A stretch of 64,000 bases of DNA from Pseudomonadota bacterium (GTDB lineage Bacteria; Pseudomonadota; Alphaproteobacteria; Rickettsiales; UBA6187), in contig JAQCEY010000001.1 in NCBI GenBank assembly GCA_027620075.1, positions 124,001-188,000 of the forward strand, written 5' to 3'. Below are positions 1 through 8,999 of the stretch, piece after piece. The position numbers and the translations under genes are program-made. The notes beneath the pieces are model-generated. The model did no database searches. It saw nothing but the letters and a program-made list of their open reading frames with translations, and was not told the DNA's origin. The first letter of the stretch is position 1. Each line of letters opens with the position of its first letter.

Positions 1-1
1 A

Positions 2-1033
2 AAAGCAGTTCCACACATTAAAGAAAATCTGTTAAAAGCAGGCGTTAACGTCCCGTTGGTAGGCTGTTTCCATTATAACGGTCACTATTTACTGGAAACA
101 TACCCCGAATGTGCGAAAGCCTTGTCAAAATACCGTATCAACCCCGGAAATGTAGGCTTCGGTAACAAACATGACATTCAGTTTGAATCAATGATACAAA
201 CCGCCATAAAATACGATAAACCTGTCAGAATCGGCGTTAACTGGGGCAGTCTTGACAAGAATATCTCAAAAAAATTGATGGACGAAAACGCAAAGCTACC
301 CAATCCCAAAGGCTCAGATGAGGTATTGAGGGAGGCATTAATATTATCGGCTATACAATCTGCCCAAAAAGCCGAAAAAATCGGGTTAAGTAAGAATAAA
401 ATAGTTATTTCATGTAAAGTCAGCAAGGTTCAGGATCTTATAAGTGTTTATACGGAGCTTGCAAACCGCTGTGATTACGCACTCCATTTAGGATTAACGG
501 AAGCCGGAATAGGCTCTAAAGGCATTGTAGCCTCAACAGCGGCACTTTCCGTCTTATTGCAACAGGGCATAGGTGACACTATCCGTATATCCCTGACCCC
601 AAAACCTTCCGAATCAAGGACTTCCGAGGTAATTGTAGCACAAGAGATACTCCAGACTATGGGGCTACGCTCGTTTACACCTCAGGTTACGTCTTGTCCC
701 GGCTGTGGTAGAACAACAAGCAGCGTCTTTCAAAGCCTTGCCGATGAAATACAATCATACTTGCGCCAATCAATGCCGTTCTGGAAAGAACAATATACAG
801 GCGTTGAAAATATGAATGTAGCAGTAATGGGTTGTATAGTTAACGGTCCGGGTGAAAGTAAACATGCCGATATAGGAATTAGTTTACCCGGAACAGGCGA
901 AGAACCCTCTGCCCCTGTTTTTGTAAACGGCACAAAATTCACTACGCTAAAAGGCAAAAATATCGCTGAAGAATTCAAACAAATCGTAACAAATTACGTG
1001 CAACGACAATACGGCAAAAAAGATGCGGCATAA
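2..1033 (+). CDS. ispG: IspG, 4-hydroxy-3-methylbut-2-enyl diphosphate synthase (5' end cut by window)
   Basis: Makes HMBPP from MEcPP in the MEP isoprenoid pathway, using a [4Fe-4S] cluster in the cytoplasm. The frame is open from base 2, and residues upstream of the first possible start (TTG at 56) already match the family, so the true start is outside the window. The C-terminal Fe-S domain is intact: [10 protein letters not shown] supplies two cysteines and [10 protein letters not shown] the third, followed by ADIGIS. The YRINPGNVG motif of the TIM-barrel part is also present. The stop is followed at once by a new promoter for the next gene. Confidence 0.97.
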   Translation, partial: KAVPHIKENLLKAGVNVPLVGCFHYNGHYLLETYPECAKALSKYRINPGNVGFGNKHDIQFESMIQTAIKYDKPVRIGVNWGSLDKNISKKLMDENAKLPNPKGSDEVLREALILSAIQSAQKAEKIGLSKNKIVISCKVSKVQDLISVYTELANRCDYALHLGLTEAGIGSKGIVASTAALSVLLQQGIGDTIRISLTPKPSESRTSEVIVAQEILQTMGLRSFTPQVTSCPGCGRTTSSVFQSLADEIQSYLRQSMPFWKEQYTGVENMNVAVMGCIVNGPGESKHADIGISLPGTGEEPSAPVFVNGTKFTTLKGKNIAEEFKQIVTNYVQRQYGKKDAA

Positions 1034-1053
1034 AAAAACACGTTGTAATTTTT

Positions 1054-1082
1054 TTGATTATTTGTAATTTCTATGATATAAT
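1054..1082 (+). promoter_or_regulatory. Sigma-70-like promoter
   Basis: TTGATT at 1054-1059 and a perfect TATAAT at 1077-1082 are separated by 17 nt. Transcription would begin near 1089, which is downstream of the first in-frame ATG (1088), so the next gene more likely starts at the ATG at 1115. Inferred from consensus only. Confidence 0.55.
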
Positions 1083-1114
1083 ATAAAATGTTAATTAATA
1101 AAAAAAATACTAAA

Positions 1115-1477
1115 ATGATAAGATATTTTACCGCTTTCTTAATTTGTTTTTTTATAATACTCCCTTCGAATGATATTGAAGCCAAAGACAAAGTTAGCGG
1201 CAAAGAAATAGTTAACGAAGGATTTGATAACGCAAGCGAAATCTATGACCGAATGTCCCCCGAACAAAAAGAAGATGTATATAATAAAGCCATGTCAATG
1301 ATGGACGAACTAAAAGAAATGAGTCCTGAAGAGATTCAAGAATTAAAGCGGCAACTTATTGATATACAAAATTCGATTGATCTAGATAGTATCAATGTTG
1401 AAGATATCGACACAAAGCAGGAATTGGATTTACAAAAAGTACAAAGTGAAATAAAAAAATACAATAAACAAAAGTAA
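1115..1477 (+). CDS. Small exported acidic protein, unknown function
   Basis: About 120 residues with an N-terminal hydrophobic segment (MIRYFTAFLICFFIILPS) that looks like a signal peptide ending near DIEA-KDK. The mature part is acidic and helical, with repeated PEE/PEQ segments and a Lys-rich tail. No family was recognised. An ATG at 1088 is in frame, but the consensus promoter at 1054-1082 would put the transcript start at or after it, so 1115 is preferred. The next gene, 14 nt downstream, encodes another small exported protein, so the two may be co-transcribed. Confidence 0.6.
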   Translation: MIRYFTAFLICFFIILPSNDIEAKDKVSGKEIVNEGFDNASEIYDRMSPEQKEDVYNKAMSMMDELKEMSPEEIQELKRQLIDIQNSIDLDSINVEDIDTKQELDLQKVQSEIKKYNKQK

Positions 1478-1491
1478 AAAAGGGAAGTTTG

Positions 1492-1743
1492 ATGAAAAAG
1501 ATTATTTTAGTTATTGTTTTTGCAATTTTAGCATTACCTGTCGAGTCTTTTGCCAAGAACGAAAACAATGATAATGATATATTAAACCCGTTATCTCCTG
1601 AAAAGGTTGATAGAGTTCTTGATACAGTAGCTGAAGAGGCAAAAAAAAATGCACCTGGGGTAAAAGAATATTACGATCAATATATGGTTTCGCTAAAACG
1701 CTTTGCAAACGAAATGGCTGATGCGTTTAAAGACTTCTTTTAA
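1492..1743 (+). CDS. Small exported protein, unknown function
   Basis: 83 residues. AGGGA at 1481-1485 sits 6 nt before the ATG at 1492, which decides this start over an in-frame TTG at 1489. Residues 1-22 form a typical signal peptide (MKKIILVIVFAILALP, then VESFA-KN). The mature part is charged and helical, with LSPEKVDRVLDTVAEEAKK resembling in style, not clearly in sequence, the SPEQ/SPEE segments of the preceding protein. Function unknown. It converges on the large baseplate gene with only 9 nt between stops and no visible hairpin. Confidence 0.6.
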   Translation: MKKIILVIVFAILALPVESFAKNENNDNDILNPLSPEKVDRVLDTVAEEAKKNAPGVKEYYDQYMVSLKRFANEMADAFKDFF

Positions 1744-1752
1744 AAAACAACA

Positions 1753-4700
1753 CTAAATAACTCCTTCTCCGCTTGTTCCCCTGCCTAATATATGTGACAT
1801 CTGATATATCCTAACATTAATTGAAGATTGAGCCGAACCAAAATCGGTTGTTTGTTCCGCAGCACTATAGCTTGCCGTAGCTGATGTCAAACCTGATATT
1901 GTCCTAACTACACTTCCTCCGTTCATTATATCGACTTCATAAGCTTCCTGTAGCTGTCCTAACGGCACATCTACATTATCCCTCCAGCCACCGTTAACAC
2001 GGGTTCTTCTTATCCATGTTATAGTAAGATTTCCGCTTGCGTCCCTTGCCCCTTTTATATGCACGGGGGAGAAAGGCTTTAATGAATTAGCATTATATGT
2101 AAAAGAAACGCTACTTGTATCGGCTAGGCTTTTTCCTACGCTAACCGCCTTATATAAACGTGATAAACCTATAAATTCACTTGATAATGATTCTTTTGCA
2201 AGATTATTGTCTAGCAGTACGAATTCCTCACCCTCGCTATGCTCTGAGGTTGCCCACTGCGTCCCCAATCTTCCCCTTAATAAACCGCTAAGTATATATT
2301 TCCCCGTACTTACAAGACCTACATTCTTAAACTGTATAATTTCAGAGCCGACTTTTGCGAGGTTAGCACCATTTAATACGGCAAGTTCAGATGTTCCCGA
2401 CAATTCTCCGTTACCTGTTATACTTACCGTGACGGTATTTTTTTCGTCAAAATAATCGGTAATTCCGTCAGGAAGTGAGGTTGTTGTAACCCCTATTACA
2501 GCAGCAGCGGGAAAACTTGCCACAAGCTGATAATTAGCCCCGTCATCGTCAGAACGGTATAAAACGGCTCCTTTCCAACCGCTTTCTAAACCCGTTACCG
2601 CATATCTTATGGTTCCGGCATCTTCATCATCGGTAGGGAATGCAGGAAGGTCAAGCAATGATAATACCGTATCACCCGTATCATTTACAACATCTAAACC
2701 ACCGGTAATGTCCCCCGGACGACTATAAAAATCATAGGCAGAAATATCTTCGGCAACCGCAGATGCTTTCATCATACCGGGGTCGCCGAACTGTGTATTT
2801 ATTATCCGCATCACATGGTTTTGGTTGTTTATCTGAATATTGATGATATCCGTAGGTTCTAAAGAAGCGTATCTGATAGGCAGTACGAAACTATATAAAG
2901 TCCTGCCTACCCAGCTATTATAAAGGCTGACATCGGCTATTACCTGTGCGTCCTGATCGCTCATAATTATCGGCAGGTTAATAGTTTCAGTACCTACGGC
3001 GTTAGTGACCTGACGCTCCGAATGCTGATTACCTATTTGATGGTTAGCATGTTCATTTATATAATTCACATCTATTTTTTTAGGTAATTCCAACTCCTGA
3101 ATACGCTCAATAGAGAGAGTGTCACCGTTATTTACACCTGATATCAAGTTACTTTCACCGATAGTTTCGGTCGTAAGCCCTCCACGTGATACAAATTTGA
3201 TAAGACCGTCAGATTCCACTGCATCAAAAAAATATGCCGCCCTAAGGCTGTCTATGGCAATTCTGGCATTAGTCTGACCGTTCAGTATAAACCCCCTTAC
3301 CAGATTATTCAGGCGTGTAACGTCAATTTGCGATTCGCTAAGCCCTGTTCTTTTACATAGGTCGGAGACTATAGCACCAAGACCGGATAAGCCCAGCTTT
3401 CCTGTTACCCAGTGACCGGTTCTCCAAAGCCCTCCGTCAGCCCATATATTGGTAAGGTCGGGCCAATATGGATAAGGGCGTGCGTCCCATGTCCATAAAA
3501 ACAGCTTTTCTATCATAGCAGAGCCGTTCCACTCTTCCAAAGTAGCTTTTATAGCGTTCCTTTGTGACCTAAAATCAACTTTCCCTTTTGAATAATACGG
3601 ATAGGCACTCTCCGAACTGTCAGGGTCGATAAACACATTAGGCTGATTTGAAGCACCGTCTACCGATGGAAAACCAAACTCGGTGAACCATATCTTCTTC
3701 ATTTGCGATGTCCATGCGGTAGTGGACATATCGGGATTAGTATGCGTATTATTCCACCACCACGCTATATTTTTCCATGCATATTCCTGTGATAACGCTG
3801 TTTGGGTAGTCCGTTCCTCATCGCTATAATACCAGTCATAGCCCTCACCTGATGTCCAGCCTTCTTGCAGCTCTTCTTGAGTAAAGCCGGTCAAAGGTTC
3901 AGGTTCATCGGTAAGAGGAAAATAAGCGTCAATGCCTACGAAATCTATGTCTGAAGATGCCCATAAAGGGTCAAGGTTATACCAGCCGTTTTCCTCATGG
4001 TGATATTCGCTCCAGTCTGCCGCATACGTAACCTTAACACCCGCTCCCACAGTTGATTTAACATTAGATGCAAGGCTTACCAACTCATCAACGGCAGGGA
4101 ATGAATTATCAACGTCCTGTACCGATGTAAGCCCTATCATTTCCGAGCCTATCACAAATGCGTCAACATCATCTTTAACCAGTGCCGCATAATGGTTTAC
4201 AAATGCGTTATAACCGTTTGTTTTAGTGAAGAAACTAGCTACATCTGCCGCACTGCCCGTTACCCTTCCCCGCCAAGGCTTGTTTTCCACGTCCATAAAG
4301 AACATCGGGTAGAACATAACATTATAGCCTCTGCTTTTTATTTCCCGAATATATCTAAGCAAGCTTGCATCTGACGGAGTACCGCCATATCTTGGAGTGT
4401 CGTTTATCAGTGTTATCTGCCTTGCCGTACTTCTGGTATAGCCGCCCACGCCCCACGAATCAGGCTCGGTAATAGCTCCCGTCTGATATTCCACACCGGG
4501 CTGTATTACACAAGTTCCTGCATCAAGATTATCCCCGAACCATGTAACTACAACCGCCACCCATTCAAGGTTAGGGCAGATGCCTTCTAGCCGGTCTAGT
4601 GAAACTAATGCATCACTCTTACCGTCTCTGTTATTTTGATTTATTCTGCTTCTATTACCTTGCTGAACCCACTGGCTGCCTATCAGCTCTCCGGGAATTT

Positions 4701-5469
4701 TACTTTGTACCGTATCATCATAAACAAATTCACCCGCTCCGGGTATTACACAAATATTTTTTATCAAATCCTCAACCGGAGTTTCTCCTGATGCCGTATT
4801 TAAGGCACTTTTTCTAACCTCAAATGTAAAGTTAGGTATCCTGTTGCCGAAGTCTGCCAATGGAATATTCTCCAGAACTATATAAGCTAATCCTCTATAT
4901 GCAGGAGTGCTGCCCATACCTTCAATGCTTTCTATCAGGCTGTCCGGGTCTTGTGTTTGAGTGCCTTTATACAGTCTGTAAACGCCATCATTAGGGTTGA
5001 TAGCTTTAGAATCCGCCCACACTCTTATTAACTCGTCTATTTCCCCTTCGCAGATAGCTATGGCAAGAGTGACCGAATATGTAAATGTAGTCGAAGTTGT
5101 GCTTACTTTACCGCTACCTCCGCCTTTTCCTCCGCCCGTACTACTGGTTGATGTGATAACATTTTCTTGTATGGGTTGTGACCATATTATATTACCCGCA
5201 ACTCTGGCTGTTCCATAAATAATAGGTATCATTTGTCCATATGCAGAGCTTTGCACGGAAAGATTTTCAAGTCTTGGGCCGGTTTTGTTGATATATTTGG
5301 TATTATCTACGCCAAATAGCTTTTCATCAATAGCATTACCGACAAAACGCCCGATTGTAGCACCTATGTCACCTGACTTTTGAGCTACAATCGGATTACC
5401 GCCACTAGCCTTAGCCCCTGCAAATTGCCCGCCTAACCTTCCGGCAGCTTCAAATACAACTGTTGCCAT
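1753..5469 (-). CDS. GTA/phage baseplate 'megatron' protein (gp15-like, GTA TIM-barrel-like domain)
   Basis: 1239 residues from the ATG at 5469, which has AGGTG six nt upstream; an in-frame GTG at 5478 is less likely. It corresponds in length and domain order to the large host-contact baseplate protein at the end of alphaproteobacterial GTA clusters (RcGTA gp15). An N-terminal tail-hub region of about 230 residues precedes a GTA TIM-barrel-like domain (roughly 290-700, with motifs such as VTWFGDNLDAG, SRGYNVMFYPMFF and WFTEFGFPSVDGASNQPN), then phage-tail-like beta domains. It is the last structural gene of the minus-strand cluster. A lipoprotein block separates it from the peptidase gene, which it normally follows directly. 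No disruption is visible. Confidence 0.9.
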   Translation of the reverse strand: MATVVFEAAGRLGGQFAGAKASGGNPIVAQKSGDIGATIGRFVGNAIDEKLFGVDNTKYINKTGPRLENLSVQSSAYGQMIPIIYGTARVAGNIIWSQPIQENVITSTSSTGGGKGGGSGKVSTTSTTFTYSVTLAIAICEGEIDELIRVWADSKAINPNDGVYRLYKGTQTQDPDSLIESIEGMGSTPAYRGLAYIVLENIPLADFGNRIPNFTFEVRKSALNTASGETPVEDLIKNICVIPGAGEFVYDDTVQSKIPGELIGSQWVQQGNRSRINQNNRDGKSDALVSLDRLEGICPNLEWVAVVVTWFGDNLDAGTCVIQPGVEYQTGAITEPDSWGVGGYTRSTARQITLINDTPRYGGTPSDASLLRYIREIKSRGYNVMFYPMFFMDVENKPWRGRVTGSAADVASFFTKTNGYNAFVNHYAALVKDDVDAFVIGSEMIGLTSVQDVDNSFPAVDELVSLASNVKSTVGAGVKVTYAADWSEYHHEENGWYNLDPLWASSDIDFVGIDAYFPLTDEPEPLTGFTQEELQEGWTSGEGYDWYYSDEERTTQTALSQEYAWKNIAWWWNNTHTNPDMSTTAWTSQMKKIWFTEFGFPSVDGASNQPNVFIDPDSSESAYPYYSKGKVDFRSQRNAIKATLEEWNGSAMIEKLFLWTWDARPYPYWPDLTNIWADGGLWRTGHWVTGKLGLSGLGAIVSDLCKRTGLSESQIDVTRLNNLVRGFILNGQTNARIAIDSLRAAYFFDAVESDGLIKFVSRGGLTTETIGESNLISGVNNGDTLSIERIQELELPKKIDVNYINEHANHQIGNQHSERQVTNAVGTETINLPIIMSDQDAQVIADVSLYNSWVGRTLYSFVLPIRYASLEPTDIINIQINNQNHVMRIINTQFGDPGMMKASAVAEDISAYDFYSRPGDITGGLDVVNDTGDTVLSLLDLPAFPTDDEDAGTIRYAVTGLESGWKGAVLYRSDDDGANYQLVASFPAAAVIGVTTTSLPDGITDYFDEKNTVTVSITGNGELSGTSELAVLNGANLAKVGSEIIQFKNVGLVSTGKYILSGLLRGRLGTQWATSEHSEGEEFVLLDNNLAKESLSSEFIGLSRLYKAVSVGKSLADTSSVSFTYNANSLKPFSPVHIKGARDASGNLTITWIRRTRVNGGWRDNVDVPLGQLQEAYEVDIMNGGSVVRTISGLTSATASYSAAEQTTDFGSAQSSINVRIYQMSHILGRGTSGEGVI

Positions 5470-5548
5470 AATTATCACCTTTTTGCTTGATTTTTATGAA
5501 TAATTCTATAAGTAAACTTAAAGTTTAATAATTTTAAGGAAAAATATA

Positions 5549-6039
5549 ATGTTAAAAAAGTCCATTTCACTTGTTACAGTCGCATCATTCGCACTTAGCG
5601 GCTGTGCCAGTATTATTAGTAAATCCAACTATCCGGTTAGTATTACTAGTTCTCCATCTGAAGCTAAATTTACTGTTACCGATCAAAAAGGCATAGTTGT
5701 GCATAAGGGCGAAACACCATCGACTATCACACTAAAATCAGGAAGCGGCTTTTTTAAAGGAGCGGACTACACTATTAAGATGGTTACGAGCCTAGTAGTG
5801 CATACATAACTCCATCAATTGACGGTTGGTATGTAGCTAATATTCTTTTTGGAGGATTAATCGGACTTTTGATAGTAGACCCACTTACGGGAGCTATGTA
5901 TAAATTACCTGATGTAACCAACTCTAACCTTGAAGAAGCTTCAAAAACATCAATGAATCTTGACAAAAAAGAAATGAGAGTTGTTTCTATAAATGAACTA
6001 ACGAACGAAGAAAAATCTAGGTTAATTCGTATTAACTAA
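5549..6039 (+). pseudogene. PEGA-like lipoprotein, frameshifted
   Basis: AAGGA lies 8 nt before the ATG. The first frame encodes a lipoprotein (lipobox LSGC, Cys19) with a PEGA-like segment (ETPSTITLKSGSGFFKG) and stops at 5809. Coding continues in another frame: from 5779 it reads DGYEPSSAYITPSIDGWYV and then NILFGGLIGLLIVDPLTGA, ending at the TAA at 6037-6039. Losing one base near 5779 (AAG-GAT expected) explains the break. The intact product would be about 163 aa. It could be a true pseudogene or a sequencing error. It is divergent from the megatron gene and part of a small lipoprotein group with the two genes that follow on the other strand. Confidence 0.7.
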
Positions 6040-6042
6040 TAG

Positions 6043-6075
6043 TTTCCCCCCTATTTAAATTAAAATAGGGGGAAT
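6043..6075. terminator. Bidirectional terminator
   Basis: A long A/T-flanked hairpin (TTCCCCC-CTATTT pairing with AAATAGGGGGAA) lies between the converging ends of the frameshifted lipoprotein gene (+) and the next gene (-). Confidence 0.7.
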
Positions 6076-6077
6076 AA

Positions 6078-6545
6078 CTATCTACCGATTATACGATATC
6101 TTTCATTCTTAAAGTCCACCACTATGTCCATTGTATTAAGGACTTTTTGCTCAAGCCTAACATCGACCGCTTCATTGTTTTGATTATAAATAACAGATGA
6201 ACGAAATTCTCGTCCCTTAAAGGTGTTTATACCATGTTCTATCGGGGTTCCCACAAGCTCCCATAAACCTACGGTAATAACATTCATAACAACGTGTCCG
6301 CCGGCTCTAAGCAAACTTCCCTCATCGCCATATTCTTTAAACATATATACCGCCAGCTCGTTTCCATCACTCAGAACTGAAGTTTTAATGGGATTTCCTC
6401 TAACGCTCTCAATTGAATGTCTTTTTAACTTTACTACAGATGATTTATATGAACTTAACTCAATTTTAGTAGTGTTTATCCTATCCACACCGGTTGCCAT
6501 AATAACCGAACATGACTGCAAGAATAAAACCGTTAAAATATACAA
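6078..6545 (-). CDS. Putative lipoprotein, unknown function; start uncertain
   Basis: The protein begins with a hydrophobic stretch and an LQSC lipobox, followed by about 140 residues with a mid-protein segment VVMNVITVGLWELVGTPIEH. The frame has no ATG before the signal sequence. A TTG at 6545 gives 155 aa, but that leaves a very short signal peptide. The open frame runs further upstream, and GAGGAG at the end of the preceding gene lies 7 nt before an ATT at 6587, which would give about 169 aa with a normal signal peptide. It lies directly after the 372-aa lipoprotein gene, so co-transcription is likely. No family recognised. Confidence 0.6.
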   Translation of the reverse strand: MYILTVLFLQSCSVIMATGVDRINTTKIELSSYKSSVVKLKRHSIESVRGNPIKTSVLSDGNELAVYMFKEYGDEGSLLRAGGHVVMNVITVGLWELVGTPIEHGINTFKGREFRSSVIYNQNNEAVDVRLEQKVLNTMDIVVDFKNERYRIIGR

Positions 6546-6591
6546 AATATGCTTTAAAAAAGTAGCAAAACTTATTGTGGCGTTAATTTTT

Positions 6592-7710
6592 TTACTCCTC
6601 TACCGCAGGTCGGCTTTCCGATATCCAAGGCGGAATATCACCTAAGGGTTTTATTTCTTCGACATCCACAACTTCCGCACTATCTTCAATTTCATTATTA
6701 TAATTTGCTCGCCCCATATTACCCACCTTACTAACGGTTGAATGCCTCAAGTTAAGCCAGTTTGGAACCCATTTTGATTTTTTAAGTTTACTGTCTTTAT
6801 AATGCTTCCACTTGCTATCTTCAGACAAGTTCCAAGGGATATTATACTCTTCGCTTTTTGCTTTTAACCAATCGATTCCGCCTTTAATATCAACCGTATC
6901 AGACATATCAGACAGCCCCTCCCCCACTTCTTGGGCTATCTGTCCCGTCCCTACAAGGGCTATAGTTCCGGTGTCAACCGCACCTTTTGATACTGCGGCT
7001 GTTTTATCAAAAGTATAGCCGACTCCTGTTTTGGTGAACTCCACATAAGTTTCAACATCTAAAGCCTTTTTAGCTACATCTATACTTTTCTCATATAGTT
7101 CTTTACGCTTTTCTTCTCGTGCATTCTTTTTTATACGCCTAATCTCTTTACGCTTTTCATCTTTGATTCTGTCTTCTTCTTCTTCAATAAAATCCCTATT
7201 TCCCTCAATTTCTCTATCATATGCCCAAGCTACCATTTGCTCTTTAGACTCCCACTTCTCAGGCTCCATCCAAACAATTATTTCCTCAGGATATTTTGTT
7301 GAAATATTACCGGTAGGGTCAAGCACAAAGCTGGAAGCTTCCTTTATAGCCGTCGGTATAAGCCTAGGCATTTTCACAGGAAACTGGTCGTATATACCTA
7401 CAGAAACACGCTCACCGTCTATTGTAAGCAATTCTTCTTTCGTTTCACGCACTGTCATAGTTGTAGTTTTATGCCCTTTTTTCTTACAGACAACATGTAA
7501 CGGCGAATGTCCGTCTTCAACAGGTACACTGGAAGGGGTTTTTCTTACACTCCAAGAACGCCCTCTGGCATCGGTTATGCTGCATTTAGCCCCTTCGGCA
7601 TATGGAGTTTTGACTAATATAGTCTGGGTTCTGGCAAGCTTGGCAGCTTCAAACGCAGCACATCCGGCAACTAGAAATAGAACAATAATAAGCAAAAAAA
7701 ATCTACGCAT
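6592..7710 (-). CDS. Lipoprotein with N-terminal PEGA-like domain and charged coiled-coil
   Basis: 372 residues. The signal peptide ends in VAGC (Cys17), so the protein should be lipid-anchored. Residues 30-90 resemble the neighbouring 136-aa lipoprotein (TP..EGA.CS.TD..GR.W.V..TP, then a ..V.CKKKGH-type strand). Residues about 185-220 are a highly charged Lys/Glu/Arg helix, followed by a glycine-containing segment and an acidic tail. Function unknown. The gene sits in a lipoprotein group inserted between the peptidase and megatron genes of the GTA-like cluster. Its stop is followed within a few bases by the next coding frame. Confidence 0.75.
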   Translation of the reverse strand: MRRFFLLIIVLFLVAGCAAFEAAKLARTQTILVKTPYAEGAKCSITDARGRSWSVRKTPSSVPVEDGHSPLHVVCKKKGHKTTTMTVRETKEELLTIDGERVSVGIYDQFPVKMPRLIPTAIKEASSFVLDPTGNISTKYPEEIIVWMEPEKWESKEQMVAWAYDREIEGNRDFIEEEEDRIKDEKRKEIRRIKKNAREEKRKELYEKSIDVAKKALDVETYVEFTKTGVGYTFDKTAAVSKGAVDTGTIALVGTGQIAQEVGEGLSDMSDTVDIKGGIDWLKAKSEEYNIPWNLSEDSKWKHYKDSKLKKSKWVPNWLNLRHSTVSKVGNMGRANYNNEIEDSAEVVDVEEIKPLGDIPPWISESRPAVEE

Positions 7711-7769
7711 GCAACCTTTTTACAATCTATTATTTAAAAGTAAAAGTAATAATTTTACAATAACGTATA

Positions 7770-7804
7770 AAAAAAAGCCCTATCATATATAATAGGGCTT
7801 TTTA
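7770..7804. terminator. Terminator hairpin
   Basis: AAAAAGCCCTAT and ATAGGGCTTTTT form a perfect 12-bp stem around an 8-nt loop, with A and T runs on both sides. It lies between two minus-strand lipoprotein genes and would end transcription from the upstream one (7827-8237). Confidence 0.85.
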
Positions 7805-7826
7805 CAATCCTAAGTAAAAAGATTTA

Positions 7827-8237
7827 TTATTCGTCCCAAGGCTTTTTCTCTTCAGACTGTGTAAGATCTATTTCTACAATAGTTTCATATTTTTGTGCAG
7901 AGCCGCTAAAACCGTCTACCAGATAACCGATCGGTGCGGCAGGTCCTAAAGCCAGATTTCCGTAATTAGCTCCCGCAAGTTTTTCTTCTATTTGACCGAC
8001 ACCTTTTTCATAGCCTTCTTTGTGGCAAATGACCGTTATAGGTCCGTCCCCTCTTTTTACCAGAGCAGTGCCGGGAGTTTCCTCCACATACCAAACCCTG
8101 CCCGCACTATCGGTAAGGCTACAACTTGCCCCCTCAATGCCCGGAGTTAATACTGTTACGTTTTGACGACCTCCCGATACAACTGATGCACAGCCGGAAA
8201 GTACTGAAAGAATAAGAATAGAATATAGAATTTTCAT
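7827..8237 (-). CDS. Small lipoprotein, PEGA-like
   Basis: 136 residues from the ATG at 8237 (AGG seven nt upstream). A longer in-frame start would add 16 residues before the signal peptide. Lipobox LSGC gives Cys16. The body is a PEGA-like beta domain (TPGIEGASCSLTDSAGRVW, then VICHKEGY) followed by a Gly/Ala-rich segment (GNLALGPAAPIGYLVDGFSG) that resembles the membrane-proximal GGLIGLLIVDPLTGA segment of the frameshifted paralogue at 5549-6039. Function unknown; probably outer-membrane anchored. Related to the first 90 residues of the 372-aa lipoprotein. Confidence 0.8.
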   Translation of the reverse strand: MKILYSILILSVLSGCASVVSGGRQNVTVLTPGIEGASCSLTDSAGRVWYVEETPGTALVKRGDGPITVICHKEGYEKGVGQIEEKLAGANYGNLALGPAAPIGYLVDGFSGSAQKYETIVEIDLTQSEEKKPWDE

Positions 8238-8330
8238 AATTAAATACCTTTTATATCTCCTAAAGTTCCTACCTGAACTTTTCATACTTTATCATATTTT
8301 AAACCTGTGGTCAAGTTTTTGTTATGTTTT

Positions 8331-8783
8331 TCAATCTAAAAAAGCAAATGCCGTAACAATCCTGTTTTTCCAGTATTCATCAAGCCTATGCTCCACTACT
8401 CCCCTTGCCTGCATATAGCAATGTATCAGATTTATATATTTTTTTTCTTTTACTACAAATCCAACATGCTGAGGTTCCTTGTCAAATTTAAACATTAATA
8501 TATCACCTGATTTTACATCTGCCGTATCTATTTCTTTTAAATATTTTTGAAAGGATAGCTTCAACCTGTCATTATCGGGAACTTTTGCATATTCCCTTTT
8601 GTCGTAATTATAATAGCTAATTCCGTTATGCGTTATCCCGACAGCCTCAGCAACACCAAGGATAAGACCTATACAGTCTACTCCCCCTTTATCATTAGAT
8701 GATTTTTTTACCCTTCCCTGATGATGAAAACGCGTACCTATCCAGCTTCTAGCCTCAACGACTATATCATTGCGGTTAACCAT
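8331..8783 (-). CDS. NlpC/P60-type peptidase of GTA/phage tail (gp14-like)
   Basis: 150 residues from the ATG at 8783, preceded by GAGGTGG. Papain-like NlpC/P60 fold: the catalytic cysteine is in GGVDCIGLI (Cys37) and the histidine in EPQHVGFVV. In RcGTA the equivalent gene (g14) lies between the hub and megatron genes and encodes the tail-tip cell-wall peptidase; the order here is the same apart from inserted genes. Cleavage of host peptidoglycan during DNA entry is inferred from the family. Confidence 0.88.
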   Translation of the reverse strand: MVNRNDIVVEARSWIGTRFHHQGRVKKSSNDKGGVDCIGLILGVAEAVGITHNGISYYNYDKREYAKVPDNDRLKLSFQKYLKEIDTADVKSGDILMFKFDKEPQHVGFVVKEKKYINLIHCYMQARGVVEHRLDEYWKNRIVTAFAFLD

Positions 8784-8841
8784 AACCACCTCAAAGATAA
8801 ATAAAAAAAGTTGAATAGTTTTCTTTTTACTAAAAAAACTA

Positions 8842-8957
8842 CTCTCCCCTTGAGGGAGAGTTAAAAACACGAAGTGTTTTTGCGAGGGGTAAAAACTCGC
8901 AAGTGTTTGTTATACATGCATGTGTCACCACCCTCCCCATATACGGGAGAGGGGACA
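8842..8957. repeat. Cluster of intergenic hairpins (dispersed-repeat-like)
   Basis: Consecutive perfect stems occupy the gap between two minus-strand genes: CTCTCCC/GGGAGAG (8842-8860), AAAAACAC/GTGTTTTT (8863-8881) and GCGAG/CTCGC (8883-8900), then a CCCTCCCC...GGGAGAGGGG part. The CTCTCCC-type stem recurs downstream of the capsid gene (21263-21283). Confidence 0.55.
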
Positions 8958-8999
8958 AAAAAACTCCAATTTGCAGAGATTCCTATATTTTCAAAAAGA

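Noticed and set aside
5771..5810. Programmed -1 frameshift as an explanation for the split lipoprotein gene
   Set aside because: No slippery X-XXY-YYZ heptamer or downstream structure is visible at 5776-5782; a single-base deletion is simpler.
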